DNA of 64,000 nt from Actinoplanes derwentensis (GTDB lineage: Bacteria > Actinomycetota > Actinomycetes > Mycobacteriales > Micromonosporaceae): positions 1,736,001 through 1,800,000 of the forward strand of contig NZ_LT629758.1 in assembly GCF_900104725.1 (NCBI RefSeq), written 5' to 3'. The notes under the pieces are model-generated. The model was not told the origin of the DNA, searched no databases, and saw nothing but the letters and a program-made list of their open reading frames with translations. Positions 16,518 through 24,169 of the stretch are shown piece after piece (the first letter of the stretch is position 1; each line of letters opens with the position of its first letter). The position numbers and the translations under genes are program-made.

Positions 16518-16669
16518 TGCGTTGCCCGGAACATCGATGGAAGAAGCACTACCGGTCAATCAGTGACGCTGATCGGGTGGCCCTGCTCTGGGGCTCGTAC
16601 GTCTACGACTGCGGTACCGGCACCGGGTACCACATCACTACCAACATTAATTTTGAGGAGAACCGATGA
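16517..16669 (+). CDS. Small prophage protein, coupled on both sides
   Basis: A 50-residue protein, MRCPEHRWKKHYRSISDADR followed by VALLWGSYVYDCGTG and a basic/polar end. Its ATG overlaps the previous stop (TGATG), and its TGA overlaps the ATG of the antirepressor gene at 16666. This double coupling is the main evidence that it is real. It has Cys-Pro-x-His at the N-terminus. Function unknown; a small DNA-binding or adaptor protein would fit the place. Confidence 0.6.
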   Translation: MRCPEHRWKKHYRSISDADRVALLWGSYVYDCGTGTGYHITTNINFEENR

Positions 16670-17469
16670 ACTACAACGATCCCGGTAAAGACGCCTGGGG
16701 ACTTGCGCCGCCGAACGGTCTGGAGATCTTCCAGGTCGAGGGTCACCACATCCGTTTCGGGTACGACACCGAGCGGGACGCTGCTTACGCCGTTGGCCCC
16801 GACTTCGCTAAGGCGATGGGACATCGGGATGCCGCTGACGCTGCGCGTCTGCTGGAAGACTCTGAGAAGGGTACGCAAAATGTGCGTACCCTTGGCGGTC
16901 TACAAGAGATGACTGTCTTCTATGAGGATGGCCTCTGGGAGTTGATCTTCCGGAGTTCCCTTCCCGGCGCTAAGGCTATCAAGGGACGAGTCAAAGAGAT
17001 TCTGAAGCAGATCCGCAAAACCGGGTCCTACTCAGCTACACCAGCGATCCCTACCAGCTTCGCTGAGGCGTTGCAGCTTGCTGCCGATCAGGCCCGTGAG
17101 ATCGAAGCTCAGCGAGCCATCAGTGCGGCTCAGTCTGCACAGCTTGAGATTCAGGCCCCGATGGTGGATGCCTATCGGTCCTACCTGGAATCGGCTACAG
17201 ACAAGAACATCTCGGACGTCTTCGGGATCATCAGCTCAAAGATCAACGAGCGATACGGCCTGAAGGTCAAGAACAAGCACGTCAAGTTGCTCCGTCGGAC
17301 GTGGTTCACGTTCAAAGCCGGTACTGATCAGGTCACCGGTAGTACGGCGTACGCCCGCACGAACGGATATCTGACCGAAGAACCCGGAACATACGGTAAC
17401 CAGGTTCGATTCACGACAAAGGGCGCACTGCGTCTGGCTGAGATCGCCGAGAAGCACTTCAAGCGATAG
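16666..17469 (+). CDS. Phage antirepressor (Bro-N plus KilA-C-type domain)
   Basis: The 267-residue product has an N-terminal Bro-N region (residues 17-115: LEIFQVEGHHIRFGYDTERD, VGPDFAKAMGHRDAADAARL, then MTVFYEDGLWELIFRSSLPG and AIKGRVKEILKQIRKTG). A helical linker follows (130-165), then a KilA-C-like C-terminal domain (NKHVKLLRRTWFTFKAGTDQ and TTKGALRLAEIA). Such proteins relieve repression during induction or act as operator-binding regulators. It starts 4 bases inside the previous gene. No recognisable target repressor is present in the prophage. Confidence 0.85.
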   Translation: MNYNDPGKDAWGLAPPNGLEIFQVEGHHIRFGYDTERDAAYAVGPDFAKAMGHRDAADAARLLEDSEKGTQNVRTLGGLQEMTVFYEDGLWELIFRSSLPGAKAIKGRVKEILKQIRKTGSYSATPAIPTSFAEALQLAADQAREIEAQRAISAAQSAQLEIQAPMVDAYRSYLESATDKNISDVFGIISSKINERYGLKVKNKHVKLLRRTWFTFKAGTDQVTGSTAYARTNGYLTEEPGTYGNQVRFTTKGALRLAEIAEKHFKR

Positions 17470-17474
17470 GTAGT

Positions 17475-17500
17475 GGGGCCGGGCCTACGGGTTCGGCCCC
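17475..17500 (+). terminator. Hairpin terminator after the antirepressor gene
   Basis: GGGGCCG and CGGCCCC pair across a 12-base loop, followed by TT, six bases after the stop codon. Confidence 0.65.
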
Positions 17501-17515
17501 TTCCCAGCCGAGTAA

Positions 17516-17565
17516 CTTTAACCGCGCGGTTAAAGAAATCAAGGGTACTTACCAGAGCAGTACCC
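17516..17565. promoter_or_regulatory. Two dyads before the next early genes
   Basis: CTTTAACCGCGCGGTTAAAG (17516-17535) is a perfect 20-bp palindrome. It is followed by GGGTACT (17543-17549) and AGTACCC (17559-17565) with a 9-base spacer. Both sit between a terminator and the gene at 17591, where an operator-controlled promoter is expected. Confidence 0.5.
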
Positions 17566-17590
17566 CGTCACACCACAGAGGAGATTTGAA

Positions 17591-17746
17591 GTGAGCGAGA
17601 ACGTAGGCAAAAACGGCAGTTCCCTGGGTCCGCCGGAAGAGGAAATCTTCTTTCCACTGAGCGAAGAGCGTGACCCGTGGTGCGACTGCTACAGCGACGT
17701 AGACGATTGGGAGAGTTCAAAATGGGATGATGGGGAGGAGTTCTGA
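17591..17746 (+). CDS. Small, very acidic prophage protein
   Basis: A 51-residue protein starting at GTG 17591 with an AGAGGAG site 8 bases upstream. It ends YSDVDDWESSKWDDGEEF, and about one third of its residues are Asp or Glu, with two Cys in DPWCDCY. Its TGA overlaps the next ATG (TGATG), so it is translated with the 254-residue protein. Small acidic phage proteins sometimes mimic DNA or bind host enzymes, but nothing proves this here. Confidence 0.65.
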   Translation: MSENVGKNGSSLGPPEEEIFFPLSEERDPWCDCYSDVDDWESSKWDDGEEF

Positions 17747-18510
17747 TGACTGAATTTATCAACCGCGACAACAGTCCAGAGGAGAATCTTAGGATCGCTC
17801 AACTGATGTACGCCGGGGCAGAGACGATCATCGAACGGGATGCATACTCCGATGTCCCATCCGTCAACCAGGCCCGTTTGCTGGTTATGGAAGCGATCAT
17901 CGCTGGCGCACTTCACCATCGAGATCACTACCCGATTATCAGCACGCCGCTGATTAGAGAGTTCGCCATAGCCAAGGCCGGTAGGTCTTTGGCTCGCGGT
18001 CAGATTGACGATGCCCTGAAGTTCTGGGGAAAGACCAACGGTGGAACAACCAGGAAGGGATCTCGATACATCGAATTCCAGCCTGGCACTAAGGGGTCCA
18101 GGAAACCTAGGAAGTACATCCTTGGCCACTTCCTGATTGAGCACGCCGACGAAGAGTCGCCGGTCAACTTCCGGGCCGATCTGTTTGGTCCGATCTACGA
18201 AGCGAGTCGCAAGGCGAAGGAGGTGGTAGGAACTGCCGTCTCCAAAAGTGACCGAGCAGATCGACCAGCTAAACCGTCTGTCGTGGCTGAACTTCCCGGT
18301 GATGCCGAAGACGTTCCTGCTGGCAACCGAGCGAGGGGTGAGGATTCACGCGACGTTGTGAAGGTCTATCCATGGCAGCTCAAGGGTGTCTCGGCCAATC
18401 CAACGACCGAGGACTTCGCCGTGTGGGAGGAGTTCAACCCAGACGAATCGGAGACAGCTTTCGATGAGTTGTGCGAGCTGTTCGTACAGGGTCGACTGGA
18501 GAGTCTGTAG
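17746..18510 (+). CDS. Prophage early protein of unknown function
   Basis: A 254-residue protein with no signal or membrane helix. The first 140 residues look folded and partly helical (NLRIAQLMYAGAETIIERDA, then a basic KGSRYIEFQPGTKGSRKPRK). The stretch 165-205 is low-complexity and charged, and an acidic C-terminal part follows (VWEEFNPDESETAFDELCEL). No family recognised. It is coupled to the small acidic protein before it and followed at once by a hairpin terminator. An immunity or DNA-binding role is possible, as no other candidate repressor is seen. Confidence 0.65.
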   Translation: MTEFINRDNSPEENLRIAQLMYAGAETIIERDAYSDVPSVNQARLLVMEAIIAGALHHRDHYPIISTPLIREFAIAKAGRSLARGQIDDALKFWGKTNGGTTRKGSRYIEFQPGTKGSRKPRKYILGHFLIEHADEESPVNFRADLFGPIYEASRKAKEVVGTAVSKSDRADRPAKPSVVAELPGDAEDVPAGNRARGEDSRDVVKVYPWQLKGVSANPTTEDFAVWEEFNPDESETAFDELCELFVQGRLESL

Positions 18511-18515
18511 TGATC

Positions 18516-18541
18516 AGGGGGCGGGCTTCGGTCTGCCCCCT
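18516..18541 (+). terminator. Hairpin terminator after early genes
   Basis: AGGGGGC and GCCCCCT pair with an inner GGC-TTCG-GTC loop, directly after the stop at 18510. Confidence 0.7.
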
Positions 18542-19284
18542 AGGTCTCATTTGGCTAGTCGATAGCTGTCACTTAGCTGCACGCTAGCTAGTCAACTAAA
18601 GAAGACCATGACCGAGACCAAGACGAGGTCAATGACGAAGATTAAGACGAAGACAAAAACCACAGATCGCCAGCAACCGAAGCTGGCTCAGTGAAGATCT
18701 TCCATCTGCTCCGAATCCGGGATTCGGGCCACATACAAAGAACTTGAAAACCTTGGTCGTCGCAAGCTCCTCCTACCTTGGTCGCTGTCGCTCCTCGTCT
18801 CCGGGGCTTTGGCCCTACGACCAATTGAAGGACCGAGCCGGTAGAGCGAAGGTCAAGGGCAAAGAGGAATGCCACTCTGAAGAACCGAGTGTCATGGTGG
18901 GTCAAGGTCAAGGGCTGTTGCTGTGTCTACTACGGAAGCAGATCTCCCAAACTCAGGTCGATGGAACTGACCTTCGGAACTTTGGTCGATGCTTCCTTAC
19001 CAGCTAGGTCGTCGATGACTCCCTTACGCTGTCCTGTAGGAATATTGCAGCAATAGATCATTTAAGGTGCCCAGCAAAGCCGTACAGGCGTCAGAAGCTA
19101 ATTCAGGTACTCGGCTTAGGGTCTGCAATTCCCAACGGCTTAGAATGGCTCTCAAGTCACAGGGCGACTCTCAGCCTGGTGACGGCTCTCACGCAGTCAA
19201 GCCGAGTGCGCTCTCCTGCTCACGCTCAAAGTCAAGAGCGGACTTTTCGCTCTGACGCTGGCGCTCAGAGGGTTACAGTCTTAG
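18542..19284. other. Gene-poor prophage segment
   Basis: About 740 bases without a convincing gene. It holds a purine-rich stretch (18608-18660, repeated GACGAAG/AAGACC units, which could code a 28-residue Lys/Thr peptide), near-repeats of ACCTTGGTCG around 18752-18783, and the dyad TATTGC-A-GCAATA (19043-19055). An open frame at 19067-19255 contains the residues KSQGDSQPGD in common with the protein at 20046, but lacks a ribosome-binding site. It may be decayed coding DNA or a regulatory/RNA region. Confidence 0.45.
19152..19179 (+). repeat. 28-bp direct repeat, copy 1
   Basis: TCAAGTCACAGGGCGACTCT continuing CAGCCTGG is identical to 20086-20113. After one mismatch four more bases match. 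Copy 2 lies inside a real gene; this copy lies in gene-poor DNA but in a frame giving the same peptide. Confidence 0.85.
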
Positions 19285-19401
19285 CCGGCATACTATGCCG
19301 GGCGGCTTGATGAAGGATGATGTCGGTAGTACCGACGTCATCTGTAGACATTCTGAAGGGTCCGCAGATTGTGCGGGCAGACCTCGGTAGTACCGAGGTC
19401 T
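19285..19401. promoter_or_regulatory. Cluster of three odd-centred dyads
   Basis: CCGGCATA-C-TATGCCGG (19285-19301); ATGATGTCGGTA-G-TACCGACGTCAT with one mismatch (19317-19341); AGACCTCGGTA-G-TACCGAGGTCT, perfect (19379-19401). All have a one-base C or G centre flanked by TA. A fourth, matching the first core, is at 40998-41012. They could be operators, or hairpins ending the leftward holin transcript; none has a T-run. Confidence 0.55.
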
Positions 19402-19429
19402 GGTCTCAGTTACCGTCTCAGACCTCCCG

Positions 19430-19603
19430 TCACTTCTTAGTCTCTCTGTTGGGCACCAACCAAACGCTGAACGCTCCAACGACGATTAGGCCCGTGGTGA
19501 TCCACGGTGTGTCGTACTGAGCTGCGAGTCCTGTGAGCACCAGCCACAGCAGGGCGACAATCGATTTCGCGTACTCCAAAGCCTTGCCGGTCAGAAGACC
19601 CAT
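19430..19603 (-). CDS. Small membrane protein, putative holin
   Basis: A 57-residue protein on the minus strand, start ATG 19601-19603 with a strong GGGAGG site 5 bases upstream. It has a short polar start (MGLLTGKALEYAK), a helix SIVALLWLVLTGLAAQ, a short loop DTPWIT, a second helix TGLIVVGAFSVWLV and a charged end PNRETKK. This two-helix small protein with basic tail is the pattern of actinophage holins. It points against all surrounding phage genes and is 20 kb from the endolysin gene, which is unusual. Confidence 0.7.
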   Translation of the reverse strand: MGLLTGKALEYAKSIVALLWLVLTGLAAQYDTPWITTGLIVVGAFSVWLVPNRETKK

Positions 19604-19709
19604 TGAAACCTCCCAGTTGGATTGATTAGTAGCTCTTACGGGTTATCACGTCACTATCGACCAATCATGCACTGATAGAGGGGGTGAGCTGAGAAACCGA
19701 GGAGGACGA

Positions 19710-19892
19710 ATGCGTACCTATATCGAAGACGGTGTGTTCCGGAACCAGTACAAGCGCTGTGCCTGTTGCAGTCTTGAACTGCACGTCTACCACTATCCAT
19801 TGAGCAACGGCGTCCGAAGTCTGATCACATGCGTCGCCTGTAAGCGTGACTGCCGTGGGTCTGCGGACTGCAAGCTCGGAATGCTGGTTTAA
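19710..19892 (+). CDS. Small zinc-finger-like prophage protein
   Basis: A 60-residue protein with GAGGAGG 4 bases before its ATG. It has paired cysteines: KRCACCSLELHVYHY, then LITCVACKRDCRGSADC. The CxxC...CxxC arrangement with nearby His residues suggests one zinc site. It is divergent from the holin-like gene, so a promoter pair must lie in 19604-19709. Function unknown. The stretch after it, to 20045, has an AGCCTC/GAGGCT stem (19893-19933) and no gene. Confidence 0.65.
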   Translation: MRTYIEDGVFRNQYKRCACCSLELHVYHYPLSNGVRSLITCVACKRDCRGSADCKLGMLV

Positions 19893-20045
19893 AGCCTCGG
19901 TGTAAATCCCGGGCGGGCATCGCCTCTGAGGCTCCAGAAATACGAACTGGTGGGATTGGATGCACGACCTATTACAGCCGCTCTGAGCGGCACTGAACAC
20001 TTCACGAGCAAGCTCGCTTGTGAGAGTAACGATTGGAGATTGAAG

Positions 20046-20240
20046 ATGACTGAGCGAAAGAAGACCGAACCGAAGACTGACGACATCAAGTCACAGGGCG
20101 ACTCTCAGCCTGGAGACGACAAAGCTGAGACCTTCCGACTGATGAAAGAGGCGGTCGAGAAGAGTGGAGTCAACCCGACGCCGTGCTCTGTATGCGGGTC
20201 GGTTGTGGAGCCTCACCAGCACGCTGAAGCGGATGAGTGA
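20046..20240 (+). CDS. Small prophage protein with CxxC/HxH motif
   Basis: A 64-residue protein: a highly charged, probably disordered N-terminal half (MTERKKTEPKTDDIKSQGDS) and a C-terminal CSVCGSVVEPHQH that could bind zinc. GGAG lies 7 bases before ATG 20046. The first half contains the duplicated 28-bp segment. It overlaps the HNH gene by 8 bases (ATGAGTGA), so the two are linked in translation, and it may assist the HNH protein. Confidence 0.65.
   Translation: MTERKKTEPKTDDIKSQGDSQPGDDKAETFRLMKEAVEKSGVNPTPCSVCGSVVEPHQHAEADE
20086..20113 (+). repeat. 28-bp direct repeat, copy 2
   Basis: Identical to 19152-19179. Here it encodes part of the KSQGDSQPGD stretch of the small CxxC protein. 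Confidence 0.85.
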
Positions 20241-20496
20241 CGGCTGGCGCGGAACCAACACCTATCAATGGCGGAAGGTACGCGACTACGTCCTACAGCG
20301 CGACAACTATGAATGTCAGCTTAAGCGTCCAGGGTGCACACAGCGTGCCACCACTGGGGATCACATCGTCCCACTTAGCAAAGGCGGCAGCCTACTCGAT
20401 CCGAACGGAATCAGAGCTGCGTGTCATCACTGCAACTCAAGCCGACAGGCAGGCAAAGGCAACCCTGAATGGAAGCCCGGTCTGACGCAATGGTAA
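20233..20496 (+). CDS. HNH endonuclease
   Basis: An 87-residue HNH protein with WRKVRDYVLQRDNYECQ, two CxxC-like pairs for structural zinc (YECQLKRPGC and AACHHCNSSR), and the catalytic DHIVPLSKGGS with N-G-I-R. This is the small HNH type placed just before terminase genes in many siphophages, where it helps cut DNA during packaging. ATG 20233 overlaps the previous gene. No small terminase subunit is recognised, so this region may partly replace it. Confidence 0.88.
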   Translation: MSDGWRGTNTYQWRKVRDYVLQRDNYECQLKRPGCTQRATTGDHIVPLSKGGSLLDPNGIRAACHHCNSSRQAGKGNPEWKPGLTQW

Positions 20497-20587
20497 CCGG
20501 ACAGGAAAAAGTTCAGCGGAACTCGTTCAGTTCGGGAAAAAGACAGTGATAACCCAGGTGTAGAGCAACCAAACACTTGGAGGATCA

Positions 20588-21112
20588 ATGGAGCGCGGGC
20601 GACCGATTAAGCACGAGATCAACGTCGGGGATGTATTCGGCAAGCTGACTGTACTGGACGCGTCAGTTCGGGTGCCGATGAAGAACGGCTACACCAAACG
20701 TGGCGTAGTCGTTGAGTGCGCATGCGGTAGCAAACTGACAATCGGAATGGAGAAGCTTTACAACGGTCGAGAAAAATGCTCAAAGGATTGCTCTGCTGTT
20801 GAGCGGCTGACATTGCAATACGCGAGCCCCATCGGACCTAAGCCCGTCTCATCGTCGTATATGTCAGCGCACCAGCGTCTCAAGCGTCGTCGTGGCAAGG
20901 CTACTGAACACACATGCCCTTGCGGTAAGCCTGCCAAGGAATGGGCGTACAACCACGCGTGTCCTAACGAGATGAAGGAATGGCGGGAAGCGCGCCAAAT
21001 CAAGGGACACGGTACGCAGTCAGGTCGATGGATGCCATTCAGCCAGGACATCGAGATGTATGACGCTCTGTGCTATGAGTGCCACGCTGCGCGTGATGGG
21101 AACGGACACTAA
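20588..21112 (+). CDS. Cys-rich HNH-like/zinc-ribbon prophage protein
   Basis: A 174-residue protein with TTGGAGG 5 bases before ATG. The first half has a small beta fold with CACGSKLTIGMEKLYNGREK and CSKDC. The second half has HQRLKRRRGKATEHTCPCGK, WAYNHACPNE and a final ALCYECHAARDGNGH. The C-terminal part matches the actinophage HNH-type pattern of CxC...CxxC...H. It lies between the HNH gene and terL, so a packaging-related or homing nuclease role is plausible; it could instead be a small terminase-type DNA-binding protein. Confidence 0.6.
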   Translation: MERGRPIKHEINVGDVFGKLTVLDASVRVPMKNGYTKRGVVVECACGSKLTIGMEKLYNGREKCSKDCSAVERLTLQYASPIGPKPVSSSYMSAHQRLKRRRGKATEHTCPCGKPAKEWAYNHACPNEMKEWREARQIKGHGTQSGRWMPFSQDIEMYDALCYECHAARDGNGH

Positions 21113-21212
21113 GGTCGTCTTTCCCTCAATCGGAACATAAGCGCAGTCCCCGCTCTGTCTGTTTCCCCCCGGAGGAATTTGACGAAACTGCTTGACACTT
21201 AGAGGAGATTCA

Positions 21213-21972
21213 TTGACAACTACGACTATTCAAGAAGATCGTCCCGTTCTTGGGTACACACTCCCAAGACTGTTTACCGAACCCAAGGTTTCGCTACTGA
21301 CGAGGCGTACGACTCTGGGATATGAGGTCATCGAGTTTGGACAGCGGATCGGGATCAACGTCCTTCCGTGGCAACGCTGGTGGTTGCTGCACTTCCTCGA
21401 ACTGAACCCAGACGGCACTCTGCGGTTTAAGCGTGCTCTGCTGCTGGTGAGTCGGCAGCAAGGCAAGTCATTCCTGTGCTCGCTGTTGGCCCTGTGGATT
21501 CTCAGTCGCGGTAGAACGGTTCTCTACAGCTCGACAACCATCGACACCGCTAAGGAGCAGTGGGAGATCACTGCCGATTATGCCGAGGACCACCCAGAAT
21601 ACTTCGGTGGTGAGGTCAAGCTCCGCAAACCGAACGGACAGTACGCAATCGAGTGTCCAGGCTTGAAGTGCAAATACAAGATCGTCTCTGCCGGTAGACG
21701 AGGGGGTCGCGGTTTGAGCGGTGTGGGTCTCGTCCTAGTCGATGAATTGCGCGAGCATATGGACTTCGATGCACTTAACGCTGTCGAATCGACGACTCTA
21801 TCTGTTCCTGATGCTCTGCTCGTTATGCTCTCGAATGCTGGTGATGTCCGGTCTGTTGTGCTCAATCATTGGAGGGCGGTAGCCCAATCCGGTGAGGACC
21901 CTGAACTGTTCTATGCTGAGTGGTCGGCTGCTGATGGCTCTGAGATCGACGACGTTGAAGCACTGAGGCAGG
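21213..21972 (+). pseudogene. terL: Large terminase subunit, 5' part (split by ISAs1-type element)
   Basis: TTG 21213 has GAGGAG 5 bases upstream. The ATPase domain is intact: the Walker A-like SRQQGKSF (residues 80-87) and Walker B LVLVDE (173-178), followed by motif III near VMLSNAGDVRS. The frame breaks inside codon 254, where an IS enters after the 10-bp target CTGAGGCAGG. Joining 21972 to 23349 restores one 483-residue protein with no other defect, so the insertion looks recent. Packaging should be blocked. Confidence 0.92.
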
Positions 21973-23338
21973 CAGGGTCATTGCGTTCTGGGGTAACTGC
22001 TGGTCACGGCGGTGATGAGGTCGTGTGATCGGCGGTCGGCGCGTCGGTTGGCGCGGGCGATGTTGGTGGCGCCGTTGATGCGGTGCCAGCCGATCGCGGT
22101 GTTACGCAGGGTGGCCATGACGGCGGGTCCGGTGCCGGTCCGGGCTTGGTGAAGATCCTCACGGAAAGTGACGTCTCTGACGTTGTGGACCTGGTTCTCG
22201 ATCAACCACTCTGCCCTGGCCCATTTTTGCAGGTCAGTGGGCTGGGCGTTGGCGGCGCTCAGGGAGGTGATCAGGTAGGTGGTCTCGCGGCTGGTCTTGC
22301 CGTCGATGGTGCGGGTCCGGGTGATCCGGGCGGCCTGCTGGGCTTTCGGGAAGGCGATTCCGCCCGGGGTGTGCAGGGTGACGGCCTTGACCGTGCGGGT
22401 CTCCTTACGGCCGTGCCCGCGGTCGCGGGTGCGGTCACCGACCGGGATCTGCGCCCACGGCAGGGTCTTGAGCTGGGTGTGAAGGGTGGGCTGGTTCCCC
22501 TTCGCCTGCAGCAACAGGTGTGCTCCGCGGCGGGTGATCTGCTCGGCGTGATCGGTCTGGGTATGCATCGCGTCGGCGACGAACAGGACCCCGGTCAGGC
22601 TGCCCAGCACGTTTTCGACGGCGGTGAGCAGGGGTGTGAAGGCTGGGATTTCGTTGCTTTTGGTGTCGACGGTGACCTGGGCCAGGACGATGCCGGTGCT
22701 GGTGTCCAGCGCGGACAGCAGATGCACCTGGCGGCCCTCGGGCAGGCGGGCGCCCCGCAAGGTCTTGCCGTCGACGGCTATCACGGTCCGATAGCGGCGT
22801 GGCCGGGCGGGTGCCGGCGGTGTCCGCGACCGCAGCCAGCCGGCCAGAACAGTGCTGACCACACTCGCGTCGAGGCGGGTCAGCAGCCGCCACATCGTCG
22901 TGCCGGCCGGCACGCCCCGGGTGAACCCGAGCCGGACCTGGTCGGGCTCGTCGAGGTCGTACAGCCAGTCGGCGATCGCAGCGAACGAGGTGGCACCGGC
23001 CAGGACCGCGCAGACCGCGACTGTCAGCAACGCCACCAGGGAATACCGGGTCCCGTGCGGGTTACGCGGGTCCGGAATCCGGCCCAGGGCTTCGGCGAGC
23101 CCGGTGTGTTCACTATCGGTGACCGGTGATGGTGGAGTGTCGGAGCCGGGGGTTGTCACGGTCAGTGCGCGAATCAGAGATGATGCCATCGGCGGGTGGA
23201 GTTCCTCGGTGGTCGTGCAGCGTGAAGAACTCCATGATCACCTTGAGGGCTTCACCCGCTTCCACTGCCTCCACAGAGGCCGATCACCCCACGAAATCCC
23301 TGTTCAGCGGGTCAAGGACCGAGAACGCAACAGCCCTG
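21973..23338 (-). mobile_element. ISAs1-family insertion sequence in terL
   Basis: 1,366 bases with ends beginning CAGGG; the first 22 bases of the two ends are similar (CAGGGTCATTGCGTTCT against CAGGGCTGTTGCGTTCT). The 10-bp duplication CTGAGGCAGG lies at 21963-21972 and 23339-23348. GC content is host-like and higher than the phage genes around it. Confidence 0.93.
21978..23189 (-). CDS. ISAs1 family transposase
   Basis: A 403-residue transposase: an N-terminal DDE_Tnp_1-associated domain (GLAEALGRIPDPRNPHGTRY, typical of this family) and a DDE domain with VIAVDGKTLRGAR, FVADAMHTQ and the C-terminal ENQVHNVRDVTFREDLHQAR stretch containing the catalytic Glu. Full length with no frameshift, so it may be active. 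It runs opposite to the phage genes and ends five bases from the IS edge. Confidence 0.93.
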   Translation of the reverse strand: MASSLIRALTVTTPGSDTPPSPVTDSEHTGLAEALGRIPDPRNPHGTRYSLVALLTVAVCAVLAGATSFAAIADWLYDLDEPDQVRLGFTRGVPAGTTMWRLLTRLDASVVSTVLAGWLRSRTPPAPARPRRYRTVIAVDGKTLRGARLPEGRQVHLLSALDTSTGIVLAQVTVDTKSNEIPAFTPLLTAVENVLGSLTGVLFVADAMHTQTDHAEQITRRGAHLLLQAKGNQPTLHTQLKTLPWAQIPVGDRTRDRGHGRKETRTVKAVTLHTPGGIAFPKAQQAARITRTRTIDGKTSRETTYLITSLSAANAQPTDLQKWARAEWLIENQVHNVRDVTFREDLHQARTGTGPAVMATLRNTAIGWHRINGATNIARANRRADRRSHDLITAVTSSYPRTQ

Positions 23339-23348
23339 CTGAGGCAGG

Positions 23349-24040
23349 CAAACCCGAGTCTCGGTAGGACCGTGACTCTCAGGTCGTTGAAGGCATTAGC
23401 CGGCGGTCCAGTGAACGCATTCAAGACTGAGAATATGTGCATGAGTATTCCGAGTCTCAATAGCTGTGTCTCTCCGGAGGCGTGGCAGAACTGCCTAGAC
23501 CCCAATCCGATCAAAGACAGATCGAGGGTATGTCTCGGTATCGATGCTAACGACGATCTCAGTCACATCACCGTTGTGGGTGCAGTTACAGGCTCAGACG
23601 GACGTACACGAGTTGAAACCGTAGCTGTCTACCAGTCCACCAGAGAGTTTCGTTCGGAGTTCGGTGACCTCCTCAGCAGGGTTAGGCCACGCTTCGTGGG
23701 CTGGGGTCCTACAGGACCGATGAGTGCGCTCCGCAGCGACTTCGGAAAGCTGAAGTTCAAGCGCTTCAACGAGTTCAAGGGTGATCAGCTTTGCTCTGCC
23801 GCAATGGAGCTTGCCGACCAGGTAGCCGCTGGCAGAATTTCCCACAGTGGAGACGAACTTCTCACCACTCAACTGCTGTCTGCTGCTCGATTGAACGTCG
23901 GTGACGGTTGGCGTTTCGGTCGTAAAGGCGACATCGACTGTGACTCAAGCTACGCGCTCAGTTTCGCTGTTCGTCTGGCTCGCTCTATTCCGGAATCTCA
24001 GGGTCTTCGTGTCGTCACCCTCGACGACGAAGCTGCCTAA
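23349..24040 (+). pseudogene. terL: Large terminase subunit, 3' part
   Basis: Continues terL after the IS: QANPSLGRTVTLRSLKALAG, then the nuclease domain with CLGIDANDDLSHITVVGAV, VGWGPTGPMS and DCDSSYALSFAVRLAR. These match the RNaseH-like nuclease of HK97-type terminases, with acidic residues at the ends of strand 1 and the last helix. The frame is exactly in phase with the 5' part once the IS and one target copy are removed. Confidence 0.92.
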
Positions 24041-24169
24041 ATCGGTCGATCGAAAAGAAGTTTCCAAAACTGACGCACTTACCGGGATCTTGCACTGATA
24101 AGGAAAAGCGAAGGGAGTGATGCATTTGCATACAGCTAAAAGCCCCTTGAAGAGATTGGAGGTACTGCC

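Noticed and set aside
19887..19945. Possible tRNA or riboswitch
   Set aside because: A stem AGCCTC/GAGGCT with an inner hairpin is present, but no tRNA arm pattern, anticodon loop or known riboswitch core fits.
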